Assembly: GCA_019245115.1 (NCBI GenBank)
Contig: JAFARZ010000351.1
Location: 21,936-85,935 of the forward strand
Origin: Streptosporangiaceae bacterium
Lineage (GTDB): Bacteria; Actinomycetota; Actinomycetes; Streptosporangiales; Streptosporangiaceae
DNA length: 64,000 nt
Reading direction: 5' to 3'
The notes beneath the pieces are model-generated. The model saw only the letters and a program-made list of their open reading frames with translations, had not been told where the DNA came from and did not search any database. A program made the translations under genes and the position numbers. Numbering within the stretch: position 1 is the first letter of the stretch; every line of letters starts with the position of its first letter. Shown here piece after piece: positions 32,300 to 40,693 of the stretch.

Positions 32300-33550
32300 T
32301 CACGTGCTGCGCAGTGCTTCGGTGGGTGACAGGCGGGCGGCCCGCAGCGCCGGGTAGCAGCCGGCCACGGTGCCGACCGCCAGCGCTACCCCGATGCCAC
32401 CCCAGACGCTGACCGGCGTGATGGACGGCGTCCACCCGTGCGCCCACGCCACCGCCACGGTGACGACCGCTCCGATAGCCGCGCCCGCGGCACCACCGGC
32501 CGCGGACAGCAGCAGCGCCTCGCCGAGGAACTGAGCGGCGACGTGGCCGCGGGAGGCACCGAGGGCCCGGCGGAGGCCGATCTCGGCCCGGCGCTCCAGC
32601 ACGGAGACGACCATGACGTTGGCGATGCCGAGCCCGCCGGCCAGGATGGCGATGGCCCCCAACCCCAGATACAGCGTGGTTTGCGAGTCCTGCACGGCGA
32701 CGCGAGCGGTGAGCGCGTCAGACGGCCGGCTGACCTGGACCTGGTCCGGGTGTTCCGGCCAGGCGGTGGGTGCGAGCAGGGCGGCGGTCTGGGCGGTATG
32801 GCTGGTGACCGTGCGCACGTAGATGCGGCTCGGATGGCCGTCGTACCCGAAGATCTGACGCGCGACCGGCACGCCGACCAGGACCGAGCTGTCGATCTCC
32901 GGTGCCAGCGGCACCGGGTCGAGGATGCCGACGACCGTCAGCCAGTGGCCAGTGACCCCGCCCGGGTCACTGACCCAGATCCTGGTCACCGGTACCGGGC
33001 CGGACCGCGTCGCTCCGGTCCGGGCCAGGCGGTCGATGCCCAGCGCGACGGCGGCCTGGTAGCCGAGCACGGCGGCCGGGTACCGGCTGCTCGCGGCGTT
33101 GAGGAAGATGCCCTGCCGGACCACGCCGCCCAGCGTGATGAGCAGGCTGTCGTCGGTGGCGCGCAGCTCCAGGCCGTTGGTGGCGTAGCCCGGCATCTTG
33201 TCGGTCCGGAAGATCGCGAACGATCCAAGCCCGGCGGTCGCCGCTACGTGCGTGACCCCGGCGGCCCGTCCGATCATGCCGTCGGCCTGGACGGGCAGCT
33301 CGACCGCCTGGCCGGACAAGTCCTGCCCGCTGGCCACGGTGAGCAGGTTCGTGCCGATCCGATCGATCTCGGCGAGCAGCGCGGACTCGCTGGACCGGGT
33401 GATGCCCAGCACGCTGACCACCGCGGTGATGCCCACCGCGATGGCCAGCCCGGACAGCACGGCCCGGAGCTTGCGTGCCCGCAGCCCGACCGTGGCGGTA
33501 CGGAGCAGATCCTCGGCCCGCAGCCGGGACCGAAACCAGTCAGGGCTCAT
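32300..33550 (-). CDS. MacB/FtsX-type ABC transporter permease
   Basis: A 416-aa membrane protein: N-terminal helix (AVLSGLAIAVGITAVVSVLG), a large periplasmic-side domain of about 220 residues (MacB_PCD), then three C-terminal helices (YLGLGAIAILAGGLGIANVM, EALLLSAAGGAAGAAIGAVV, WGGIGVALAVGTVAGCYPAL). The ending ALRAARLSPTEALRST is typical of FtsX-like permeases. Its start overlaps the ATPase gene by 11 bp. With the ATPase, adaptor and lipoprotein it forms a MacAB-like export system. Stops of this gene and the ligase are 6 bp apart. Confidence 0.93.
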   Translation of the reverse strand: MSPDWFRSRLRAEDLLRTATVGLRARKLRAVLSGLAIAVGITAVVSVLGITRSSESALLAEIDRIGTNLLTVASGQDLSGQAVELPVQADGMIGRAAGVTHVAATAGLGSFAIFRTDKMPGYATNGLELRATDDSLLITLGGVVRQGIFLNAASSRYPAAVLGYQAAVALGIDRLARTGATRSGPVPVTRIWVSDPGGVTGHWLTVVGILDPVPLAPEIDSSVLVGVPVARQIFGYDGHPSRIYVRTVTSHTAQTAALLAPTAWPEHPDQVQVSRPSDALTARVAVQDSQTTLYLGLGAIAILAGGLGIANVMVVSVLERRAEIGLRRALGASRGHVAAQFLGEALLLSAAGGAAGAAIGAVVTVAVAWAHGWTPSITPVSVWGGIGVALAVGTVAGCYPALRAARLSPTEALRST

Positions 33551-34250
33551 CGGAGCCTCCCAGGTCCGGTGCGGCCGGCCGGCCGGCGGTGATCCGGCCG
33601 TCGCGTACCTCCACCGTCCGGCCGGTGGCGGCAGCCACCGACCGGTCGTGCGTAACGATGACCACCGTCGTGCCGTCGGCGTTGAGCTGTCGCAGCAGGG
33701 CGATGATGTCCGCGCCCGAGGCGGAGTCCAGGTTGCCGGTCGGCTCGTCCGCCAGCAGGATGGCGGGTTCGCCGACGACGGCGCGGGCGATGGCGAGCCG
33801 CTGCCGCTCCCCGCCGGACAGCTGGCGCGCCCGATGGCGTGTCCGGTGCCCGAGCCCGACCCGCTCCAGCGCGGCCAGCGCCAGCCGACGTCGGGCGCCG
33901 GCGGTCATGCCGCGATACAGCAGTCCGGTGGCGACGTTGTCCAGGGCGGTCAGGCTCTCGATCAGGTGGAACTGCTGGAAGACCATGCCGACGCAGAAGG
34001 CCCGCAGGCCGGCCAGGTCGCGGTCGCGCAGCCGGGCGATCTCCTGGCCGGCGATCGTGACCGATCCGGCGGTGGGCCGGTCCAGCGCCGCCATCAGGTG
34101 CAGCAGGGTCGACTTACCGGATCCGGACGGCCCGGTCACGGCGACCAGTTCGCCTGCCCGCACGGCGAGGTCGACGTCACCCACCGCGCGCACAGGCGGC
34201 GTTCCACCATAGGTCTTGCTGACGCCGGTCAATTCGAGCACAGCTCTCAT
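33540..34250 (-). CDS. ABC transporter ATP-binding protein (MacB/LolD type)
   Basis: A 236-aa ATPase. Walker A GPSGSGKSTLLHLMAALD near residue 39, Q-loop FQQFHLIESLTALDNV, signature QLSGGERQRLAIARAVV, Walker B ILLADEPTGNLDS and the switch His in VVIVTHDRSVAA are all present. It powers the permease encoded immediately downstream. It overlaps the adaptor gene by 4 bp and the permease gene by 11 bp, so stoichiometric co-translation is likely. Confidence 0.95.
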   Translation of the reverse strand: MRAVLELTGVSKTYGGTPPVRAVGDVDLAVRAGELVAVTGPSGSGKSTLLHLMAALDRPTAGSVTIAGQEIARLRDRDLAGLRAFCVGMVFQQFHLIESLTALDNVATGLLYRGMTAGARRRLALAALERVGLGHRTRHRARQLSGGERQRLAIARAVVGEPAILLADEPTGNLDSASGADIIALLRQLNADGTTVVIVTHDRSVAAATGRTVEVRDGRITAGRPAAPDLGGSDEP

Positions 34251-35323
34251 GAGCGGGGCACCTCCACCTGGGTGCCCGCGGTGATGCCGGGGCCGCTAAT
34301 GGCGACCGTGCCGTCGATGTTGTCGAACAAGCCGGTCTGTACCGTGACGTCGTGGCGCGCGTCGCCGGCCACGACCGTGACCTGGAAACCGCCACCTGAG
34401 CTGGCCAGCAGGGCGCTGATCGGGCTGATGAGCGCGTCCCGCTGTATCCGGGTGGTGATCGCGACCTGTACCGGAGAGCCGTCCAGGCCTCGGGCGGCCG
34501 TCTGGTCGTCCATCGTCACCAGGATGCTGACCGTGGGCGGGCCGGTGGTCCCCTGAGCAGCCGGCGGGACGGGGGCGGGACCCACCACGCGGCCGGTCGT
34601 CACGCCGCCGTCCGGCAGGTTGATCGTGACCCGCTGGCCGGCCGTCACCGCGGACTGCTCACCGGCGGGCAGGGCCACGGTCACCACCGCCGTCGTCGAC
34701 GTGGCCACGATCACCGGCGTGCCGGCCGCCACGGTGGCGCCGAGTCCGGCCGAGACGCTGGCGACCCGGATCGGGCCGGGCAGGAACACGACCTGGCCCA
34801 GCTGGAGCCGGCCGTCCTCGGTCCAGCGTCCGGCGGCCTGCCAGCGCTCGATGGCCGCCTCGGTCGCCCAGCCGTAGTGGCCGTCGGGCGTGATCGCGTG
34901 ATAGGGGTCGTAGCCGAGCGCGACGAGGTTGCGCTGTAGTTCCGCGATGTCGGGGCCATCGGTCATGCCCGGGCTGAACGCCCGCCAGGCGGGTGTCTGG
35001 CCGCGCAGCAGCGTCACATCCTGCCCGTCGACGGCAAACAGCCGCCTGCCGGGACGAATCACCGCGCCGGTCGCCGGCAGCCAGGTCACGGTTCCCGCGG
35101 TGGCACCGTACACGGTGAAGCTGCCCCGGTAGCCGATCGTCCCCGAATCCTCCTCGCTCGCCGCGATGGTCCCGGCGGTCACCGTAGCGGCGGCCACCGG
35201 GACCGCCCCCGTGGGGGTGGAAAGCTGATCTCGATGGGCGAGCGGGCCGTAGCCGAACGCCCAGCCCCCGGCGGCCGCGCCGGCCACCATCGCGAGGACA
35301 CCCGCGACCATCAGCCGGGTCAT
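34247..35323 (-). CDS. HlyD/MacA-like adaptor with peptidoglycan-binding domain
   Basis: A 358-aa membrane-anchored adaptor. The N-terminal helix is MVAGVLAMVAGAAAGGWAFG. A lipoyl-like/barrel part has TIAASEEDSGTIGYRGSFTV. A PG_binding_1 module follows near residues 120-170 (DGPDIAELQRNLVALGYDPY, HYGWATEAAIERWQ). The C-terminal half has the HlyD barrels (GLGATVAAGTPVIVATSTTA, AGQRVTINLPDGGVTTGRVV). Proteins of this design join MacB-type ABC pumps to the Gram-positive wall. The ATG at 35323 overlaps the lipoprotein stop (ATGA). Confidence 0.88.
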   Translation of the reverse strand: MTRLMVAGVLAMVAGAAAGGWAFGYGPLAHRDQLSTPTGAVPVAAATVTAGTIAASEEDSGTIGYRGSFTVYGATAGTVTWLPATGAVIRPGRRLFAVDGQDVTLLRGQTPAWRAFSPGMTDGPDIAELQRNLVALGYDPYHAITPDGHYGWATEAAIERWQAAGRWTEDGRLQLGQVVFLPGPIRVASVSAGLGATVAAGTPVIVATSTTAVVTVALPAGEQSAVTAGQRVTINLPDGGVTTGRVVGPAPVPPAAQGTTGPPTVSILVTMDDQTAARGLDGSPVQVAITTRIQRDALISPISALLASSGGGFQVTVVAGDARHDVTVQTGLFDNIDGTVAISGPGITAGTQVEVPRS

Positions 35324-35862
35324 GATCCGGACGTCCCGACCTGGCCGGATGAGTTGTACTGCCGGCAGGCCAGCAGGGCGGCGACCACCGGCCCGGACTT
35401 GCCCATGGTGGCGTATGGCGTGCCCGCGAGCCGGAACGTGCCGTCCGGCTGGGGATCCGGCCAGTCCGGCAGCCCGTGCCGCCGCATACAGGCGGCGAGC
35501 AGGACGTCCTGGTGCAGTCCCGCCGAGGTGATCGGGGTCCGGTCCGTGGCCGCCGCGGGCAGCCGGCTGAGGATGCGCCCGCAGTTGCCCTGCTCCTGCT
35601 GACCGATCGATTTGATCTGCGGCGAGGCGGGGAAGTGCGGCTTGCCATTGCTGTCCACCGCGGGGTCGGGGAAGTCCGGGAAGCCGTGCGAGCGAACGCA
35701 GCGCGCGTAGCCGAGCCAGACGGTCCGCGACTGCTGCTGGACCGACGTCTGCGACTGGGCCGTGGCGGCGGTCTGGCTGGCGCCGCCGCAACCGGCCACG
35801 GCGAGCGTCCCGACTAGGAATCCGGCGACTCCGGCGACTCCGGCGGCAAATCTCATTTTCAT
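35320..35862 (-). CDS. lipoprotein with duplicated CxxxHG motif
   Basis: A 180-aa lipoprotein. The signal sequence AAGVAGVAGFLVGTLAVAGC has a lipobox at LAVAGC. The mature part repeats one motif twice: YARCVRSHGFPDFPDPAV and LAACMRRHGLPDWPDPQP, each with a Cys and a His-Gly then Pro/Asp-rich text. Homologous lipoproteins accompany HlyD/MacB operons in actinobacteria. A metal or substrate-binding role for the Cys/His pairs is an inference. It is first in a four-gene operon that diverges from the two-component system at 36000. Confidence 0.85.
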   Translation of the reverse strand: MKMRFAAGVAGVAGFLVGTLAVAGCGGASQTAATAQSQTSVQQQSRTVWLGYARCVRSHGFPDFPDPAVDSNGKPHFPASPQIKSIGQQEQGNCGRILSRLPAAATDRTPITSAGLHQDVLLAACMRRHGLPDWPDPQPDGTFRLAGTPYATMGKSGPVVAALLACRQYNSSGQVGTSGS

Positions 35863-35999
35863 AGCGCCAGGCTGCCGCCGTCAGTCCGCTGCGTGCGTCT
35901 GGCCGCGGTCGCGGGTCTGGTACGCCTCCAGACAGACCCGGTATCCGTAGCGCGACGGATTCCCCGGTCGCGGTCAGCGCGTTTACGCTGACTCTCGAA

Positions 36000-37295
36000 A
36001 TGAGACATCGGCTGGGCCTGCTCCTGCGGCGGCCGGACGTGCCGGACATGGGCATGGCCGTGCTGCTGGCCGCGCTGTCGCTGCTCACCGTCTGGTCGCT
36101 GCTCTATCCGAGCGCCGGAGCCGAGAAGAAGCTGGCGAGTATGTATGGACCGGCACTGTCGTGGCGCTGGCACGCGGTCGGCTGGCTGGCCGCGGTCTGT
36201 GCCGAACTGGCCGTTCTTCCGCTGCGCCGCCGGTTCCCGGTCGCCGTCCTCGCGGCGACGCTGACCATGGCGGCAGTCCATTCGCTCCTGCTGCCGGCCA
36301 CGCCGGCCCCCGCCGACCTGGCCGTGGCGGTCGCCGTGTACACGGTGGCCACCACCAGGCCCCGCCCGCTATCCATCGCCGCCACCGCGGGTGGCCTGCT
36401 GCTGGTGGCCAGCCTCGCGACGCTGGCGATCGACCTCATCGCGCCCGATCCGGCCAGCAAGAAGATGATGATCGCGATCTGGCCGGTGAAACCGGCCAGC
36501 ATGGCCGTGCCGATCCTGGTCCTGGCCGCCGCGTGGCTGGCCGGTGACAGCGCCAGGACCCGCCGGGACTATGTCGCCGAGGTCGAGCGACGCGCCGCCG
36601 ATGCCGAGCGCGACCTGAGCAGGCAGGCCGAACTGGCTGCCGCCGCCGAGCGCGAGCGGCTCACCCGCGAGCTGCACGACGTCATAGCGCACGCGCTGAG
36701 CGTGATGGTCATCCAGGCGCAGGGCGCTGGTTCCGCGCTACGCCGTCGCCGGGCGGGCGAAACCGGCGCGGCGCTTGATGCCATCGTCGCCACCGGGCGC
36801 GGCGCGCTGAGCGAGACGCGCCGCGTGCTCGGCGTGGTCCGCCGCGCGGCCGACGCGGAGCCGGAACTCGCCCCGCAACCCGGCCTCGACGACCTATCCG
36901 CCCTCGCCGCCCGCGTCCGCGGTGCCGGGACACCGGTGCGGTTGCGAATGACCGGGCAGATCCGGCCGCTGCCCGGCGGCATCGAACTGTCCGCCTACCG
37001 GATCATCCAGGAGGCCCTCACCAACACGATGAAGCACGCGGGGCCCGGCGCCGCCGCCGTGGTCACCGTGCACTACGCGGGCGCCGACCTGCTCATCGAG
37101 GTGACCGATGACGGCGCGGGAGCTACCGGCGGCAACGGCGGCGCCGACGGGCGCGGGCTGGCCGGGATGCGGGCCCGCGTGGCCATGCTCGGCGGGGACC
37201 TGGAGGCCGGGCCTCAGGACGGAGCCGGCTTCGGCGTGCGCGCAAGGCTGCCGGTGGCAGAGACCGTCGGAGCCGAGACCGTCGGGGCTGAGTAG
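36000..37295 (+). CDS. NarL/DesK-type sensor histidine kinase
   Basis: A 431-aa membrane kinase. Helices in the first 190 residues include MAVLLAALSLLTVWSLLYPS, the pair around residues 55-110, and AGGLLLVASLATLAIDLIAP. The HisKA_3 dimerisation helix has ERLTRELHDVIAHALSVMVI with phospho-His near residue 226. The ATPase has ALTNTMKHAGPGA (N-box) and GRGLAGMRARVAMLGGDLEA. The tail contains a duplicated GAETVGAE. It diverges from the lipoprotein/ABC operon and is followed 2 bp later by its response regulator, so it probably controls that exporter. Confidence 0.93.
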   Translation: MRHRLGLLLRRPDVPDMGMAVLLAALSLLTVWSLLYPSAGAEKKLASMYGPALSWRWHAVGWLAAVCAELAVLPLRRRFPVAVLAATLTMAAVHSLLLPATPAPADLAVAVAVYTVATTRPRPLSIAATAGGLLLVASLATLAIDLIAPDPASKKMMIAIWPVKPASMAVPILVLAAAWLAGDSARTRRDYVAEVERRAADAERDLSRQAELAAAAERERLTRELHDVIAHALSVMVIQAQGAGSALRRRRAGETGAALDAIVATGRGALSETRRVLGVVRRAADAEPELAPQPGLDDLSALAARVRGAGTPVRLRMTGQIRPLPGGIELSAYRIIQEALTNTMKHAGPGAAAVVTVHYAGADLLIEVTDDGAGATGGNGGADGRGLAGMRARVAMLGGDLEAGPQDGAGFGVRARLPVAETVGAETVGAE

Positions 37296-37297
37296 CG

Positions 37298-38050
37298 GTG
37301 AGCATCCGCGTGGTACTGGCCGATGACCAGGCCCTGGTCCGCACCGGATTCCGCATGATCCTGGCCGAGACCGACGACATCGTGGTGGTGGGCGAGGCCG
37401 GGGACGGGGACGAGGCGGTCCGGGTCACCGCGACGGCGAGCCCGGACGTGGTGCTGATGGACGTGCGGATGCCGGGCACGGACGGGATCGCCGCCACCCG
37501 CCAGATCCGCTGTGCGGGCGACAGCCAGGCGGGCGGCAGGCCACGAGTCCTCATCTTGACCACCTTCGACCTGGACGAGTACGTGTACGCCGGACTGCGC
37601 GCGGGGGCCAGCGGATTCATGCTCAAGGACGCGCTCGCCGCCGAACTGGTGTCGGCGATCCGGGTGGTGGCGTCCGGCGAGGCCGTCGTGGCGCCCACCG
37701 CGACCCGACGGCTGATCGAGCGGTTTATCGGGGACGGGCCGGATGTCAGCCGGCCTTCGGCTGAGGTGCTCGATGCACTGACCGGACGGGAGCGGGAGGT
37801 GCTCACGCTGATCGCGCGCGGGCTGGCCAACGCCGAGATCGCGCAACGGCTGTTCCTCAGCGAGGGAACTGTCAAGACGCACGTCAGCCGCGTGCTGGCC
37901 AAGCTCGGCCTGCGGGACCGGCTCCAAGCGGTCATCCTCGCCTACGAAACGGGCCTGGTCCGCATCGGCCAACGGGGCTTACGACACCCCTGGAGTCGAA
38001 GCGGGGAGGCTGGCGGGGAACCACCGCCGTTCTGCCAAAGGGTTATATAA
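37298..38050 (+). CDS. NarL/LuxR-family response regulator
   Basis: A 250-aa regulator. The receiver domain has the acidic pair ADDQALVRTGF, phospho-Asp in VVLMDVRMPGTDGIAATRQI near residue 53, and Lys in MLKDALAAELV. The C-terminal LuxR helix-turn-helix is LTGREREVLTLIARGLANAE, FLSEGTVKTHVSRVLAKLGL. The family normally ends near YETGLVRIG. Here 24 further residues (ending GEPPPFCQRVI) are read through repeat B4, so the tail is repeat-derived. GTG 37298 follows the kinase stop by 2 bp. Confidence 0.93.
   Translation: MSIRVVLADDQALVRTGFRMILAETDDIVVVGEAGDGDEAVRVTATASPDVVLMDVRMPGTDGIAATRQIRCAGDSQAGGRPRVLILTTFDLDEYVYAGLRAGASGFMLKDALAAELVSAIRVVASGEAVVAPTATRRLIERFIGDGPDVSRPSAEVLDALTGREREVLTLIARGLANAEIAQRLFLSEGTVKTHVSRVLAKLGLRDRLQAVILAYETGLVRIGQRGLRHPWSRSGEAGGEPPPFCQRVI
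38015..38050. repeat. palindromic repeat family B, single arm (copy B4)
   Basis: GGGGAACCACCGCCGTTCTG is followed by a short AT-rich stretch ending in the response-regulator stop TATATAA. The convergent STAS gene ends at 38043 inside the same stretch. The core lacks one C relative to the CCCGTTCGT form, as also in B2 and the right arm of B5. Confidence 0.7.
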
Positions 38051-38459
38051 GTTCCTGCTTGCGGCACCATTCCTCGGCGTCGAGGCCCTCGCTCGCGAAC
38101 GCCTCCTGCCAATGCCGGTTGCCGGCGACCGCCAGCGGGACCGACGCGTGGATCGCGAACGCGCGCACCAGGCCGGTGAGCCGGAAGATCTGGAGGGTCC
38201 GCTCCGATTCAGCCACGATCTTGAGCGATCCGTCCATCTCGTTCACCCGCTTGAGGCTGCCGACCAGGGAACCAAGGCCGGTCGAATCCAGGAAGTTCAC
38301 GCCCCGCAGGTCCACCACGAAATGCCTGACATCGTTGCTGAGCAGGTGGATGACGCGCCCGCGTATCTCGGGGGCGGTTGCCACGTCAACCTCGCCGCCA
38401 ACCCGGACGACGGCGCAGTCGGCACCTGCAATGATGGATTCCAGGTGGAAGGGCTGCAT
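38043..38459 (-). CDS. STAS-domain anti-sigma factor antagonist
   Basis: A 138-aa STAS protein: CAVVRVGGEVDVATAPEIRG near the N-terminus, phospho-site HFVVDLRGVNFLDSTGLGSL (Ser-Thr present), and TLQIFRLTGLVRAFAIHASV. A 30-residue tail (NRHWQEAFASEGLDAEEWCR...) follows the domain. It should bind a serine-kinase anti-sigma factor when unphosphorylated. ATG 38459 has GGAGA 6 nt upstream; ATG 38471 and a start at 38516 are alternatives. The 3' end overlaps the response regulator gene by 8 bp. Confidence 0.87.
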   Translation of the reverse strand: MQPFHLESIIAGADCAVVRVGGEVDVATAPEIRGRVIHLLSNDVRHFVVDLRGVNFLDSTGLGSLVGSLKRVNEMDGSLKIVAESERTLQIFRLTGLVRAFAIHASVPLAVAGNRHWQEAFASEGLDAEEWCRKQELI

Positions 38460-39085
38460 GCGGGTCTCCATGTCTGCTCGGCCACTGTCCGCATGGCCGC
38501 CGGTCCGGCCGTCCATGTCGCGAACTATGGCATCCTAACGTGCCGTTACCGTTCATGACGCTGCTCTGCGTATACCTTTGCTGCCTGAATTGTGGTGTCT
38601 TACGTCACTCCGTCCCGCCGACGGGCCTCCGGGGCTCAGGCGTTCGGCGCATCCGGGGTACCGGAATTATCCGCGCCGCTCGGCCAGCAGTTCGGTCACC
38701 AGCTCGGGTACCCCTCGGCACCCCATGCCTAGGTAACAAATTGGTATATATACGGTCTGTTTAGAGTGTCTGAGTTTATCTGTGTTTGTTTCAGGTTAAA
38801 GAAAAAGTTCAGCGGACTGGGTCCATCGCTGCGCCCCACCCACATGGGCCATCGTCTGCTGCGAGGAGGTGACTACTGAGAGCGCACGCGAGGACCACGA
38901 CCGTGACCGCTCGCCGTGGCGACCGCACCGGATGCTACGCCACGCGAGGCGGCCGGATAGCGATGAAGGGACCAAGCGCGAGTAGCTGCTGCCTGTTGGG
39001 GAGCCGTCGTTGTTTCACCCCGTGCCTATCGGGCGCTACCCCCGGCCCGACGTAGGCGCTCACCTCAACAGGAAGGAATTGGGGA
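38460..39085 (+). promoter_or_regulatory. long gene-free region with AT-rich promoter and leader for the 39086 gene
   Basis: About 570 bp between the STAS start and the secreted-protein start. An AT-rich island at 38725-38815 contains TTGGTATATATACGG, a likely -10 region for plus-strand transcription, which would give a leader of about 330 nt. Within it, a strong Shine-Dalgarno-like GAGGAGGTGA (38863-38872) is not followed by ATG, GTG or TTG at normal spacing, except a GTG that overlaps it. The leader could be a regulatory RNA. I could not match it to a known riboswitch. Confidence 0.4.
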
Positions 39086-40153
39086 ATGAGCTCGATGGAC
39101 AATCGTGTCCCGGACAGCCCACAACCAGAGCGCACTACCCCGCAACACCGGATCCCGCAACGCACCCCGCGACGGCGTCCCTCACAATGGCGTCCTTCGC
39201 ACCACCGGACAAGCCGGCGCCTCGCCGCCAGGGTCGCGCTGGCCGTGCTAGGCGCGACGGCGCTCGTCGCCGCGTTCGCCGCTCCGGGATCCGCCGCCAC
39301 GGCAATCCCAGCGCGTGCGCAATCCACCCCTTACTGGACCAACGTGTGGCTGCATGGGCACTGGATCAAGGTCCATACCCACGGCCGGTTCGGCAAGATA
39401 CCGCTGCACCGCGGGCAGGGCCTGGGACTGCAGCAAGGCAGCAACCTGCAGTACAACGGCGGTCCAGTGGTCCATTCGCCCGCGGTCTACCTGGACTTCT
39501 GGGGAAGTCAGTGGAACTCGGACGCCAATGGCGTGGAACAGTACATGCAGAGCTTCATGAGCGGGCTCGGGCAGTCCGACGACAACTGGTCGACGATAAC
39601 CTCGCAGTACACGGACAACTCCGGCCAGGGGCCGTCGTTCGGCGGATCGGTACTCGCCGGGACGTGGGCAGACAACAGCGGCCCGGCGCCGCAGTCAGCG
39701 AGCCAGAGCGACCTGGCCGCCGAGGCGGTCGCCGCCGCACAGCACTTCGGTGTGTCCGGCGATGACATCCAGATCGTCGTGCTCAGCCCGAGCGGCACCA
39801 ACCCGGACGGCTTCCCGAACACCGGGTTCTGTGCCTGGCATGACTTCACCTCTTCCGGCTCGGGGAACATCCCCTACACGAACATGCCGTACGTGCTGGA
39901 TGCCGGATCAAGTTGCGGCGCCAACTCGGTGCAGAACCAGCTTGATGGCTTCTCGATCGTGGAGGGTCACGAGTACGCCGAGACGCTGACCGACCCCGAG
40001 CCGTCCAGTGGCTGGATTGACTCCCAAGGCGCCGAGATCGGCGACAAATGCGCCTGGCAGAACCTGTTCGCGATCAACCTGTCCACCGGTTCCTTCGCCA
40101 TGCAGCCGCTGTGGAGCAACAACGACAACGGCTGCGCTCAGCAAGCACCGTGA
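39086..40153 (+). CDS. secreted EXORDIUM-like protein
   Basis: A 355-aa exported protein. A long basic N-terminus precedes the signal helix VALAVLGATALVAAFAAPGS, with cleavage near SAA-TA. The mature domain has VVHSPAVYLDFWGSQW, then GFSIVEGHEYAETLTDPEPS and GWIDSQGAEIGDKCAW. The GHExAExxTDP...W.D..G.EIGD.C pattern matches the plant phosphate-induced/EXORDIUM family and bacterial relatives. The HExxE-like text resembles a metal site, but protease activity is not established. Four Cys could form disulfides. ATG 39086 is preceded by AAGGAATTGGGG. Alternative start 39095. Confidence 0.8.
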   Translation: MSSMDNRVPDSPQPERTTPQHRIPQRTPRRRPSQWRPSHHRTSRRLAARVALAVLGATALVAAFAAPGSAATAIPARAQSTPYWTNVWLHGHWIKVHTHGRFGKIPLHRGQGLGLQQGSNLQYNGGPVVHSPAVYLDFWGSQWNSDANGVEQYMQSFMSGLGQSDDNWSTITSQYTDNSGQGPSFGGSVLAGTWADNSGPAPQSASQSDLAAEAVAAAQHFGVSGDDIQIVVLSPSGTNPDGFPNTGFCAWHDFTSSGSGNIPYTNMPYVLDAGSSCGANSVQNQLDGFSIVEGHEYAETLTDPEPSSGWIDSQGAEIGDKCAWQNLFAINLSTGSFAMQPLWSNNDNGCAQQAP

Positions 40154-40693
40154 GCGACCCGAAGGCCCGCGGCGGCGCCCGGACTGACGAGCGAAGCGAG
40201 GAAGGAAAGGCGTCGCAGCGACGCTGGCCGCAGGCGGGCAGGAGACGGGCGGGTCAAGCAGCGTTATGACCTGACCCGACCAGAGTCGCCGCTGTACCCG
40301 GGAGCTTTGGCGCGCTCCCGGGTACGGCCCGCTCCCGCGTACAGCCCTCCCGGGTGCGGCCCGCTCCCGGGTGCGGCCACGCAAACCGTTCGTAGTCGTT
40401 ACATCTGGGCCATGTCGCCAAATAAGGTGTGCCCCTGCGGCGTGCCGGCGGTCTCGCCCGCACTGGGCCTTCCCGGCTGGGCGGCGCAAATCCCAGTAAT
40501 CGTCACATAGCGCGCATCGCAGGTCCCCGGCTTGCGGAACAAAGGAGCCTCGCGGAAGAAAGGGCGCTGGAAACCGGCTCCCTATCCTCCACCAGGCTCT
40601 TAATTTCCACGTCGCTGACGGCGGGTTGCTGGACACAACCGGGCATATATGGACAAAACGCCCCGACCCAGGTCACTGTCGTCGGCCGTGCTG
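40154..40693. other. gene-free stretch between convergent genes
   Basis: It contains a short tandem array at 40290-40378 (unit close to CTCCCGGGTRCGGCCCG, about four degenerate copies) and repeat A4 at 40534-40608. Nothing else is supportable. The strand is unremarkable in composition. Confidence 0.7.
40534..40608. repeat. palindromic repeat family A, copy A4
   Basis: The left half is nearly identical to A5 (GGAGCCTCGCGGAAGAAAGG), while the right half is degraded (CCCTATCCTCCACCAGGCTC). It lies 85 bp after the end of the Rpf-like gene (minus strand), between convergent genes. Confidence 0.8.

Noticed and set aside
36089..36280. extra minus-strand frame at the start of the kinase gene
   Set aside because: It is antisense to the membrane helices of the kinase. 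No family match, and composition is the complement of the real gene.
38540..38764. 74-aa plus-strand frame with Cys-rich start
   Set aside because: There is no ribosome site. Its C-terminal half crosses the AT-rich promoter-like region, and no family is recognisable.
40290..40378. CRISPR-like short repeat array
   Set aside because: The units are degenerate, have no unique spacers of constant length, and no cas genes are present.
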